A stretch of 64,000 bases of DNA from CAYRUP01 sp964489265 (GTDB taxonomy: Bacteria; Pseudomonadota; Gammaproteobacteria; DSM-16500), in the NCBI GenBank assembly GCA_964489265.1, contig CAZAXX010000002.1:6619-70618 (forward strand), written 5' to 3'. The notes under the pieces are model-generated. The model saw nothing but the letters and a program-made list of their open reading frames with translations, ran no database searches and was not told where the DNA came from. Made by a program: the position numbers and the translations under genes. Shown here piece by piece: positions 42,129-50,494 of this stretch. Numbering within the stretch: position 1 is the first letter of the stretch; every line of letters begins with the position of its first letter.

Positions 42129-43423
42129 ATGAGCTATTTTTCAAAGCGACTATTACGCACGCTTTTATTTCTTATTTTTTTACCAATGCCACTGGCTTAT
42201 GGCGCACTGGTGCCGATAGCCGATGGAGAAACGCCTGCTTCACTGGCCTGTATTTATGGATTAACCCCTTATGTTCCCGGTTGTCCGATCAGTAGTACCC
42301 GCGCGGTTCCAACTACGGGTTCGGGTGCAATTGCGATTATCGATGGACAGGATGATCCAAATGCGCTGACCGAATTGACTCAATTCTCCAGTCAATTCAC
42401 AGGATTAAAAGTTCTACCGCAGTGCAACGGCATCACAACACCTTGTTTTCAGCAGTATTATGTCAGTTATCCGTTCAATCCCGCAGCTCCTTGCGTCGTC
42501 GCAAATAATACCGCTTCTACATTTAATATTAAACCAGCGACGGATGTTGAACCTGAATTAGATATTGAGTGGGCGCATGCGATGGCACCGTACTCCAGTA
42601 TTTATATGGTAGAAACCCAAGGCTGGGGTGATGATAAAAATCCAAATAATCCTGATATCTCCAGTTTAATTAACGGCATTCAGTGCGCGACTTATCTGTT
42701 ACAAAATAATAATAACGGCGGAATTATTTCGTATAGTCACTCTTTTACTGAGTGGGCAGGAGAAACCGCTTATGACAGATATTTTCAGACGCCTGGCATT
42801 ATTTATATTATGAGTAACGGCGATTTTTCTGCACCTGCTCGCTACCCCGCTGCATCGCCTTATGTCATAGCTGCTGGTGGCACAAGTATTCAACGCACTG
42901 CGGCAGGAAATTATATCGATCAAGTTGCCTGGCATGAAAGCCCGCACCACATGATGGTAAAACCGGCGGCTCAGGTGGCCCAAGTGTTTATGAACCACGA
43001 CCCGCGTATCAAAATAGCGTGCAAAAAATTGTAGGCAGTCATCGCGGCACACCGGATTTTTCGTTTGCAGCACAAGGAATCGATGTATTTTGTTGTCAGC
43101 TTGCGCCCAATAACAACTGTTGTGGTGGCACTCATCCACCCTGCCAAACCGTGAGTTCTTCACTTTGCGCTTCCACTCGAGGAGCCTGGGTAAAAACCGG
43201 TGGAACGAGTCTTGCATCACCTGCATTAGCAGGCATTATTAATTCCGCACATTCTGGAGCAACTTCAACGACTCAAGAATTAACGATGATTTATAATGCT
43301 GCGATAAAAAACTACCATTCTTATTGGACGGACATTGTGTATGGGAATAATGGTTATCCTGCTTTGCAAGGATATGACTTTACGACAGGGCTTGGTGTGC
43401 CGCGAGGTTATGGTGGGAAATGA
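42129..43423 (+). pseudogene. S53 (sedolisin-type) peptidase with a frameshift
   Basis: Sedolisins are serine-carboxyl peptidases active at acid pH. The first part (from ATG 42129, signal peptide LLFLIFLPMPLAYG) has the Glu-Asp pair in EPELDIEWAHAMAP (E141 and D145), then SHSFTEWAGE and IYIMSNGDFSAPARYPAASP. About 42944 the frame breaks. In the next frame the family text continues GKTGGSGGPSVYEPRPAY and reaches the nucleophile motif GGTSLASPALAG and a normal C-terminus. One missing base in the run CCCGCACCAC would explain it. No long propeptide is present, as in some bacterial forms. Either the gene is broken or the assembly lacks a base. Confidence 0.85.
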
Positions 43424-43432
43424 TTGAAGCTG

Positions 43433-43502
43433 TGTCATCCTGAACGAAGTGAAGGATCTCCGCGTTCTAATATGGAGGTCCTTCACTTCGTTCAGGATGA
43501 CA
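43433..43502. repeat. Full family A palindrome
   Basis: Arms of 29 bases (43433-43461 and 43474-43502) with one mismatch; the ends are TGTCATCC and GGATGACA. It lies between convergent genes and ends 6 bp before the kynU stop. Confidence 0.95.
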
Positions 43503-43507
43503 CTTCT

Positions 43508-44800
43508 TTATTTGACAAGAATCAATTTCAATTTCTCAACAAAATTAAACACATCAACAAACTGCGTATAAAGCCCCATCGGCGCGACGCGCACGAGATC
43601 TTTGCGTGCATCACAGATAATGCCTTGCTGAAATAATATTTCCGCCATATTGGTGTTTTCATCTGCCGATTTAAACCGAAGTGAAAGCTGGCAACCTCTT
43701 TCAACAGGATTTTTGGGTGTGATAATTTCAATCGTCTCACCCAATTCATCCCGAATTAAATTTTCTAAATAAGCGCCCAATCTGATATTTTTTTCCCTGA
43801 GTGCATGCAAATCAACTTGATCAAAAACATCTAATGCCTGTTTCAATGTTGTTGACAAAAACACACTCGGATTACTCACTTGCCAAGCTTCCGCAGAAGG
43901 AATTGGATCAAAAATATCATTCATTTGGAAACGCGTTTTTTTATTATGTCCCCACCATCCAGCAAAACGCGTGAGCGATGGATCATTCAGATATTTCTCA
44001 TGCACATAAAGCCCAGCAATCGCACCAGGTCCTGCTGATAAATATTTATAACTACACCACACGGCAAAATCAACATCCCAGTCATGCAATGACAATGGAA
44101 TATTACCAATCGCATGCGCAAGGTCTAAACCAAATTGACAGCCTTTGCTATGCGCGAGCTTTGCAAGAGCAGGAATATCAAAAAATTGTCCCGTTAAATA
44201 ATGCACGGCTTCAATCCAAACAATCGCTGTGCTTTCACCATGTTGATCCAGTACTTTTTCAAATGTCGCGAGATCAATATAACCAGACGCATTCGGTTTA
44301 ATTTCGATAATTGCATCTTCTATTTTGTATGGCAGGTTATCTTGAAAAGCGTGCAACGTTTCCAGACGTTGTTTGACTTGAGAAGTAATTGCATACGTAT
44401 CAGAAGGAAATCCCTGCAAACGAATTATTTTATAACGTGTTGGCGTAGGACGATAAAATGAAGTAAACAGAAAATGTAAATTTCCAGTTAACGTTCCTAC
44501 CGCCACGACCTCATCTAATTTTGCGCCCACTAAACGCACCAACGAATTTGTCACGCGTTCGTTAGTTAAAACCCAGGGATTTTCTTTATCAAAATGACCT
44601 CGAACACCGAGTTTTCCCCAGGCTTCACATTCTTTCTGTAATGCTTGATCAATCGTTTTTGGTTTTGGTCCCAACGAATTTCCATTCAAATAAATTGCTT
44701 CGCGACCTTTTTCATCACGTGGCATATCAAATAAATTTTTCAAACATGGAAATGGATCATGTGCATCTAAATTTCTTGCTTCATCCAATGTGTGTTTCAT
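43508..44800 (-). CDS. kynU: Kynureninase
   Basis: This PLP enzyme splits kynurenine into anthranilate and alanine (or 3-hydroxykynurenine to 3-hydroxyanthranilate). The 430 residues match the family throughout: YLNGNSLGPKPK, FDKENPWVLTNERV, GQFFDIPALAKLAHSKG, GLDLAHAIGNIPL and the PLP lysine K252 in WCSYKYLSAGPGAIAG. It follows an aromatic amino acid permease by 5 bp, on the same transcript. With the cyclase at 48262 this gives two of the three steps from tryptophan to anthranilate; the dioxygenase is not in the window. Confidence 0.95.
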   Translation of the reverse strand: MKHTLDEARNLDAHDPFPCLKNLFDMPRDEKGREAIYLNGNSLGPKPKTIDQALQKECEAWGKLGVRGHFDKENPWVLTNERVTNSLVRLVGAKLDEVVAVGTLTGNLHFLFTSFYRPTPTRYKIIRLQGFPSDTYAITSQVKQRLETLHAFQDNLPYKIEDAIIEIKPNASGYIDLATFEKVLDQHGESTAIVWIEAVHYLTGQFFDIPALAKLAHSKGCQFGLDLAHAIGNIPLSLHDWDVDFAVWCSYKYLSAGPGAIAGLYVHEKYLNDPSLTRFAGWWGHNKKTRFQMNDIFDPIPSAEAWQVSNPSVFLSTTLKQALDVFDQVDLHALREKNIRLGAYLENLIRDELGETIEIITPKNPVERGCQLSLRFKSADENTNMAEILFQQGIICDARKDLVRVAPMGLYTQFVDVFNFVEKLKLILVK

Positions 44801-44805
44801 TGTGA

Positions 44806-45999
44806 TTAACCTACAATAGTTAAAATAAAGAGAACAACGCTTACCAAAATTAACAATGCCAGCAATAATTTTCCACCAAACACCGAATAGGGCAAGGATT
44901 TTTGTTTATTACTGTAACGCAAAAACCAAACGATCAAACCAGGTAAAATCAAGATTTGCAGAATAGCCACTGTACCTGCGATAGATAAACCTAGCAAAAA
45001 TGCTTTCTGATAAAAAATAACCGCTAAAATAGCAGGAATGTATGCGATAAAATACACTAACCAATTTTTTTTCTTTCCCAAACCATCCGCAATAAAATCA
45101 GTGAGACTGATTGAGTTTGCTAAAAAAGAAGTAATGATACAAATCGAACTAAAAATATTGGTTGCCTGCGTGATCCATCCGATGTGTAACGCTTGACTCA
45201 ACGCAGATTGTAATTCAGATACCGGATGCGCGGATTGCGACATATGCTCTAAACCATAATCACCTGAATAAGGCACCACCGCAAAAATCACCGTTGCCCA
45301 AAGTACGTAGCAAAGAAAGGGAATAAAAGTACCAAAAAAAATAATTTTTTTAATTTTTTTGATATCCGTTTGATAATAACTACGTAAACTCGGAATCAGT
45401 GTTGCAAACCCGAACGATGTAACCACAACAATAAGCAAAGAAGCCGAAATATTATTTTGTGGAATAAGTGAAATAGTCGCTACATCAAAATGAAAAACCA
45501 GTCCAAAAACGACAGAAAAAAAGATAACTGCTTTTAATATCATTAACACGCGATTGGTTTTATCGGCAATATGAATACCGCGCGAAATAATAAAACCAAA
45601 TATCAATAAAAATATAACAGATGCCGCCCATGCAGGTAATGTGATGCCTAGATAATGAAAATTAATTTTAACTAAATCACCACCGCCTGAAAGATAGGCT
45701 GCAATCAATGAATACATGACGATGAGATTACAAATCCAGGCAATTATCACACCTGTTTTACCTAAAGCGGCACGTGACATTGAAATTAAGTTGGTGCCTG
45801 CTGGCAAAGCCAAATTCGCTTCTAAAAAATAATAAGCGCCTAACATCATGAGCAACCAAAAGAAAAACAGTATCAATACAGCGATAGGCAAGCCTAATTG
45901 TGCAATCGCGATAGGTAAGGCAAGAATCCCAGCGCCAATGACGTTACCTATGACGAGTAGAATTCCGCCCACTAATGAAGGTTTTTTTTGGGATGGCAT
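44806..45999 (-). CDS. Aromatic amino acid permease (HAAAP family, TyrP-like)
   Basis: A 397-residue inner membrane transporter with eleven or so helices. It starts KKPSLVGGILLVIGNVIGAG, followed by ILALPIAIAQLG, a classic start of TyrP/Mtr-type proton symporters for tyrosine or tryptophan. Given the downstream kynureninase, tryptophan or kynurenine uptake is the simplest guess. It lies 12 bp beyond the stop of the 217-residue gene upstream, on the same strand. Confidence 0.9.
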   Translation of the reverse strand: MPSQKKPSLVGGILLVIGNVIGAGILALPIAIAQLGLPIAVLILFFFWLLMMLGAYYFLEANLALPAGTNLISMSRAALGKTGVIIAWICNLIVMYSLIAAYLSGGGDLVKINFHYLGITLPAWAASVIFLLIFGFIISRGIHIADKTNRVLMILKAVIFFSVVFGLVFHFDVATISLIPQNNISASLLIVVVTSFGFATLIPSLRSYYQTDIKKIKKIIFFGTFIPFLCYVLWATVIFAVVPYSGDYGLEHMSQSAHPVSELQSALSQALHIGWITQATNIFSSICIITSFLANSISLTDFIADGLGKKKNWLVYFIAYIPAILAVIFYQKAFLLGLSIAGTVAILQILILPGLIVWFLRYSNKQKSLPYSVFGGKLLLALLILVSVVLFILTIVG

Positions 46000-46011
46000 C
46001 CTGGTTTATCC

Positions 46012-46665
46012 TTATGATGGCTTACGCTGAATTTGCTGTGATTCTGCCCCAGAACAAGGCAACAGATTAGGATCAAGCGTAAAATGCGCAGCGCCCAGTT
46101 GCAAATATGCATCCAATTTCTCAGCTGCTTTAATAATATTATCTTTAGACATCTGAAACTCTGGGCTATTCAAAACAGTTTCTAATATAAAGCGCGCCCC
46201 TTTTGTTTTTTCAAATTGTCTATATCCTGAATATTGCATCGGGATATTCTTATAGTTATCTCCCTCATGGGTTGCCATATCAAGCACTTCTCGACTAAAC
46301 ACAGTCGACGTCACCTTTCTTGGTAAACCACCCAATGTTGAATAGATAATATCGCCATTAATCCATTTACTCGCAATGAAACTCGCTAATTTTGAAGAAC
46401 GGCCTGGGACAATATCAATAGCGTTTCGAATTGTCTGAAAAAAACCCGCATCTTTTCTTAACGTAGTCACACCAAAAACTGCAAAAAATAATGCTAATAA
46501 ATTTTCATGATTCATTTCCGTCATTAAATATGCTTTAAGATTGGTTGCGCGATTTAATCCTGGTTGGCGCTTATATACATCTTCATGCAAATATAAATCT
46601 ACGGCTTCAATTGCTAATGTTCGTGCTCGTTCAAAAATCATTTCTTCAGTCCGTTGCGAAAGCAT
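46012..46665 (-). CDS. Unrecognised protein, 217 residues
   Basis: A soluble protein with a helical character (ERARTLAIEAVDLYLHEDVY, ENLLALFFAVFGVTTL) and no signal peptide. The sequence LNSPEFQMSKDNIIKAAEKL is charged and helical. It has a good GGAGA site before ATG 46665. It is sandwiched between a 457-residue unknown protein and the permease, so a shared transcript is possible, but the spacing to the preceding gene is 76 bp. Confidence 0.6.
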   Translation of the reverse strand: MLSQRTEEMIFERARTLAIEAVDLYLHEDVYKRQPGLNRATNLKAYLMTEMNHENLLALFFAVFGVTTLRKDAGFFQTIRNAIDIVPGRSSKLASFIASKWINGDIIYSTLGGLPRKVTSTVFSREVLDMATHEGDNYKNIPMQYSGYRQFEKTKGARFILETVLNSPEFQMSKDNIIKAAEKLDAYLQLGAAHFTLDPNLLPCSGAESQQIQRKPS

Positions 46666-46741
46666 GTTTAATTCTCCAGTGAAATTTTACGATACGGTAT
46701 TCTGCTACAGCCGTTGCAAAAGCGCCATATTATAAAAAAAT

Positions 46742-48115
46742 TTACCTTGGTTTTTTTTGATTAGTCACTGGGGAAGGAGGAGAAACTGGACTTGAATCCA
46801 CGCTCTGGTTGACAGGCGGCGCCTGGAACATCCGCCCTGCTGATAGAGCAGCCGATGCACTGCTCTCGACTTTTGCTTCAGATGCGATAAAAGCAGCATA
46901 TTCCTGATCATGCGCGACGAGTAAGCGTTTCGATGCTTCCTCTCTTGCACTGAGAATAGTATGTTCGTTTAAGATCTTACCCGGCATACTTTTTATTGAA
47001 TAAACCAAATCAATTCCGCCCAACACGGCCGCCGCGGGTGGAAATGCCAAACTGACTACGAGTTTCGTAACGACTTTTGCTGCAGTCCCTTTATTCGCCC
47101 ATGCTTTATCCATGGCATCCTTCGTTGTCATTTTCGGTGTAACAACGCGGATATGTCCACCTTTAGCATCAGATATTGAAGTTGACTGTCCACCTGCCGA
47201 AACTCCCGCTCCAGTTAACGCCACCGCGCCTTTAACCGCAATCTCTTCAACACTTTGTCCTATCACGGGCGCTGCGACTGTAGCAACAACTGATAATAAT
47301 GTTCGCGCATAAAATTCTTTCCATTGTTTACTAATTCCTTTCATGATTATTTGATGATCTCGGAAAAATGTGTCAGTTAAGCTTTTTTGATTGGCTAATG
47401 CAGACGGCGGACAATACTTCGCAAAAATTTCTTCAAGATGTTTTTTATATTTACTGAGATCTTCCTCGTGATATGTCAGAAGCACTGCATCTACGGTCTT
47501 ACCTAACATGACATAAACATTTTCTGGTATGTGTGGTTTTATTTCCTCAATAAAATCACGCAATCTTTTTAGGCTTATTTCTTGGTTGCTGATTTGTTGC
47601 TTATATTCTAAATACTTTTTTCCCAACTGATTATCGCCACTCACGAGCAATTCAAAATTCATTTCTTCTGATGCAATCTCATATTCTTCTGCTTTCTGCA
47701 GAGTAACAATATTTTTATCTCTAAACTTATTGAGCTTGCGAAGTACCAATTTGTAATATCTTTTTTCGTCGTCAGATAATTTTTCTGGTTCTTTTAAAAA
47801 ATGACTGAATAATGCATCAAGTCTCGCTATGCATTTCAAATATTCTGAGCTATCTCCTGATGTTATAACGCGCACAATTTCTTCATGCGCCAAAGACACA
47901 ATTTTCGGGACACCTGTTCTTATCTCTGGATCCTGCTGCGCGGGAACTTGCCTCTCGATTGTACTGCCAAAAAACTGAGACAATGGCGCATTAACGCCGC
48001 CGTCGCGTTTAAAAAAATCATTATCAATTTCTTCGAGAAAGGATTCCGCATTACGACGAAAAAGGTCAGCGCCTTTTTCTTTCATCTCTTTATCTGGTTC
48101 ACGAGCTCCACTCAT
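46742..48115 (-). CDS. Unrecognised protein with coiled coil and hydrophobic segments
   Basis: From ATG 48115 (AGAGGTG site) the protein has 457 residues. The first 270 are charged and helical, probably coiled coil (KLNKFRDKNIVTLQKAEEYE, QISNQEISLKRLRDFIEEIK). Two hydrophobic stretches follow: SVVATVAAPVIGQSVEEIA, with a Gly-rich part behind it, and VVTKLVVSLAFPPAAAVLGG. These could insert into a membrane. The tail is Pro/Ser-rich (SPVSPPSPVTNQKKPR). A GTG three codons earlier is a weaker start. The design (long coiled coil plus paired hydrophobic helices) is seen in several host-directed proteins of intracellular bacteria, without proof here. Confidence 0.6.
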   Translation of the reverse strand: MSGAREPDKEMKEKGADLFRRNAESFLEEIDNDFFKRDGGVNAPLSQFFGSTIERQVPAQQDPEIRTGVPKIVSLAHEEIVRVITSGDSSEYLKCIARLDALFSHFLKEPEKLSDDEKRYYKLVLRKLNKFRDKNIVTLQKAEEYEIASEEMNFELLVSGDNQLGKKYLEYKQQISNQEISLKRLRDFIEEIKPHIPENVYVMLGKTVDAVLLTYHEEDLSKYKKHLEEIFAKYCPPSALANQKSLTDTFFRDHQIIMKGISKQWKEFYARTLLSVVATVAAPVIGQSVEEIAVKGAVALTGAGVSAGGQSTSISDAKGGHIRVVTPKMTTKDAMDKAWANKGTAAKVVTKLVVSLAFPPAAAVLGGIDLVYSIKSMPGKILNEHTILSAREEASKRLLVAHDQEYAAFIASEAKVESSASAALSAGRMFQAPPVNQSVDSSPVSPPSPVTNQKKPR

Positions 48116-48226
48116 GCTGAGCACCTCTTTGAACTGGATAATATAAGTATAGAATAAAATTGAATTTTTTTTATGAACGCAGCAACTTATTGATTTAGCA
48201 TGATATTAGCAAATTCACTGATTTTT

Positions 48227-48258
48227 CGTGCCCGTGCCCGCGTGCGTGCCCGTGCCCG
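48227..48258. repeat. GC-rich tandem repeat (CGTGCC units)
   Basis: CGTGCCCGTGCCCG occurs at 48227-48240 and 48245-48258, separated by CGTG. It is strikingly GC-rich in an AT-rich spacer, 3 bp after the cyclase stop. It could expand or shrink by slippage. Confidence 0.8.
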
Positions 48259-48261
48259 TTT

Positions 48262-48975
48262 TTATAATTTTTTCCTACACATAGCAACTAATCTAACCGG
48301 CGCTTCCGTACCATCTTTAATTTTCATAGGCAAAGCAAATATATAAGAATCCCCTGGATTTAATTGTTTTGCATTCGCCACATTTTCTATGATGTATTTT
48401 CCCGCGCTTAACATTAATTCATGCACTGGAAAATCCGAGCCAAATGCATCGGGAGAAAGCGTATCAATTCCTATTCCAACAATATTTCTGGAAAGTAATA
48501 TTTTTGCCGCCTCAATTGAAATGTTCGGAAAAATTTTTTCGTTGCGATATTTTCCTGGTTGTTCCCAGCGTTCCGCCCAACCCGTATAAATAATGACGAA
48601 AGCGCCACTCGGTATCGTTCCATATTTTTTTTCAAATGAATGAATATCATCTGCTGTCACACTATAGTCATCATGTACATGATCAGAAACATCAATCACT
48701 CGACACACGGTGATTAATGCATTAAGTGGAATATCACTAATTGAAGCTGCATGCTCATAACAATGCGAAGGCGCATCCATGTGAGTGCCAATGCCTGCTG
48801 ACATCTCGAGACGCTGTACGCGAAATTTTATTTTGCCAGGCGCTTCTGCATTTTGAATCAAGCGTGCATTATATTTAAATCCAACATCAACGCCCCAGTG
48901 CGGCACATCGGGCGACAATGTATGCGTCAAATCAATAAAAACAAAATCGTCTAACACGTTTTTTTCGTTTAACAT
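48262..48975 (-). CDS. Cyclase-family hydrolase, probable kynurenine formamidase
   Basis: The metal-binding motif GTHMDAPSH, preceded by SAGIG, is that of the cyclase/kynurenine formamidase family; also FVIIYTGWAERW, NIVGIGIDTLSPDAF and FPVHELML. Such enzymes hydrolyse N-formylkynurenine to kynurenine. The start is ATG 48975 (MLNEKN), which has AAGGA 12 bases upstream; the ATG two codons earlier is too close to it. The length is 237 residues. Kynureninase lies 3.5 kb away. The family includes other amidohydrolases, so the role is likely rather than certain. Confidence 0.8.
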   Translation of the reverse strand: MLNEKNVLDDFVFIDLTHTLSPDVPHWGVDVGFKYNARLIQNAEAPGKIKFRVQRLEMSAGIGTHMDAPSHCYEHAASISDIPLNALITVCRVIDVSDHVHDDYSVTADDIHSFEKKYGTIPSGAFVIIYTGWAERWEQPGKYRNEKIFPNISIEAAKILLSRNIVGIGIDTLSPDAFGSDFPVHELMLSAGKYIIENVANAKQLNPGDSYIFALPMKIKDGTEAPVRLVAMCRKKL

Positions 48976-49006
48976 AATCATCCATCCTTAGTTGATTGTG
49001 TTAGAG

Positions 49007-49034
49007 AACCCCGGCTTGATTATAGACCGGGGTT
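49007..49034 (-). terminator. GC-rich hairpin after glutamine synthetase
   Basis: AACCCCGG (49007-49014) pairs with CCGGGGTT (49027-49034), 8 bp beyond the stop of the glutamine synthetase. No T-run follows on the minus strand, so it is a weak terminator candidate. Confidence 0.5.
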
Positions 49035-49041
49035 ATAAACA

Positions 49042-50121
49042 TCAAGAACAAACTTCTACTTTAGCGTTTTTTTTTACATCAGTTCCACAAATCGTTTCTA
49101 CTAAAACGGAAGCAACTTCATAAGGATTTGCATTTGCGCCTGGGCGACGATCTTCAATATAACCATAACCCTTCAATTCAACCGGTCGAGGAATTCGGAT
49201 TGAAGCACCACGATTACCGACACCGGAAATAAATTGCGACATATGCGCTGTTTCATGTTTGCCTGTTAAACGTTGTTCCAAGTCATGACCGTACACAGCA
49301 ATGTGTTCATTGTGGCGTACTTCCAATGCTTTGATTGCCTGATGGATAGCATCCATACCGGTTTTCGGATTTCGCATTGCTGTCGTGGAAAAATTAGTAT
49401 GTTTTCCAGCGCCATTCCAATCGCCTTTCACTGGTTTTGGATGTAATCGCGCGGTAATGTCATATTCTTCACCGATACGATACAGTAACCAACGCGCAAG
49501 CCATAAATGATCAGACACAGTCACTGGATCAGCGCTTTCGCTTTCAACACCACGATAACCGATTTGAAATTCCCACTGTCCCGGCATCACTTCTGCATTG
49601 GTTCCATACAGCATTAATCCTGCATCCAAACACGCTTGCGCATGTTCTTCCACCAAATGTCTGCCAAAAACTTCATCCGCGCCAACACCACAATAAAAAG
49701 GACCTTGTGGAGCGGGATAGCCACGCTCAGGCCAACCGAGCGGTTGTTGCCCGCTAAACAGCGTATATTCTTGCTCGAAACCAATCCATGGATCTTGCAC
49801 GTGACCATACTGTTTCATGATTTGTACCAAGTGAGCGCGCTTGTTGCTTGGGTGCGGCGTGCCATCTGGATTCAATACTTCGCACAAGACCAAGAAATTA
49901 GGTTCACCTAAAATAGGGTCTTTGACAAAACAAACTGGCTGCAAAATGAGGTCAGAATCATGCCCTACTGCCTGCCAGGTGGATGAACCATCAAAGCTCC
50001 ACTGTGGGAAATCCGCTAATGTGACTGCTTGATTAAACGGTACAATTTTAACTTTCGAACGCAAGGTTTGGGTCGGGCTGGTGCCATCGATCCAGATATA
50101 GGTTGCTTGTGATAAATTCAT
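49042..50121 (-). CDS. glnII: Glutamine synthetase, eukaryotic type (GSII)
   Basis: The enzyme makes glutamine from glutamate, ammonia and ATP. This is the short type II form (359 residues), common in eukaryotes and some bacteria, not the 470-residue GlnA. Signs are YIWIDGTSPTQTLRSKVKIV at the N-terminus, WSFDGSSTWQA, WIGFEQEYTLF, GPFYCGVGADEVFGR, NGAGKHTNFST and GNRGASIRIPRPV. The start is ATG 50121 (MNLSQATY); upstream codons to 50172 do not match the family. It is not adenylylated in the manner of GSI. No nitrogen-regulation genes accompany it here. Confidence 0.95.
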   Translation of the reverse strand: MNLSQATYIWIDGTSPTQTLRSKVKIVPFNQAVTLADFPQWSFDGSSTWQAVGHDSDLILQPVCFVKDPILGEPNFLVLCEVLNPDGTPHPSNKRAHLVQIMKQYGHVQDPWIGFEQEYTLFSGQQPLGWPERGYPAPQGPFYCGVGADEVFGRHLVEEHAQACLDAGLMLYGTNAEVMPGQWEFQIGYRGVESESADPVTVSDHLWLARWLLYRIGEEYDITARLHPKPVKGDWNGAGKHTNFSTTAMRNPKTGMDAIHQAIKALEVRHNEHIAVYGHDLEQRLTGKHETAHMSQFISGVGNRGASIRIPRPVELKGYGYIEDRRPGANANPYEVASVLVETICGTDVKKNAKVEVCS

Positions 50122-50263
50122 AAATACTCTCTTTGAGGTGTAGTTAATGCTTGCGGAAGGAAATTTTAGCAAAAATTGCCGTGAGTAGAAATGACAAATG
50201 CGATATTTCTGAAATAACCGGGGTATAATGCAAAAGCAATTTAAAATTTACGGAGAAAATTTT

Positions 50264-50407
50264 ATGAAATTGACTATCAAAACTCTTTTGGTCAGCCTGG
50301 TTTTAGTAAGCTTTGGATTTTTAGCAGGGTGTGAACATACCGCTGCTGGATTTGGGAAAGATATGCAAGATAATGGTAAAAAGCTTGAAAAATCAATGAA
50401 TCAGTAG
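50264..50407 (+). CDS. Entericidin-like small lipoprotein
   Basis: A 47-residue product with a GGAGA ribosome site and TATAAT at 50224. It has a lipoprotein signal (LLVSLVLVSFGFLAGC) and the mature part CEHTAAGFGKDMQDNGKKLE, which matches the EcnA/EcnB (entericidin) family pattern. Entericidins form a small toxin/antidote lipoprotein pair linked to stationary phase. Only one member is seen here. A family A repeat starts 10 bp after the stop. Confidence 0.85.
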   Translation: MKLTIKTLLVSLVLVSFGFLAGCEHTAAGFGKDMQDNGKKLEKSMNQ

Positions 50408-50416
50408 GTACCTATG

Positions 50417-50494
50417 TGTCATCCTGAGCGCAGCGAAGGACCTCCCGATAAATATCAGGAGATCCTTCGAGCAAGAAGTGCTCTCAGGATGACA
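50417..50494. repeat. Family A palindrome overlapping a gene end
   Basis: TGTCATCC and GGATGACA ends, with an imperfect stem inside (GCGAAGGACCTCC / GGAGATCCTTCGA). The right arm runs into the oxidoreductase gene at 50484, providing its last two serine codons and the TGA stop. Confidence 0.85.

Noticed and set aside
46550..46600. Peptide DVYKRQ in the 217-residue protein, known as a translation of the Tn5/Nextera mosaic end in contaminated assemblies
   Set aside because: The codons here read GATGTATATAAGCGCCAA, which differs from the adaptor (GATGTGTATAAGAGACAG) at several silent positions, so the match is by chance and not contamination.
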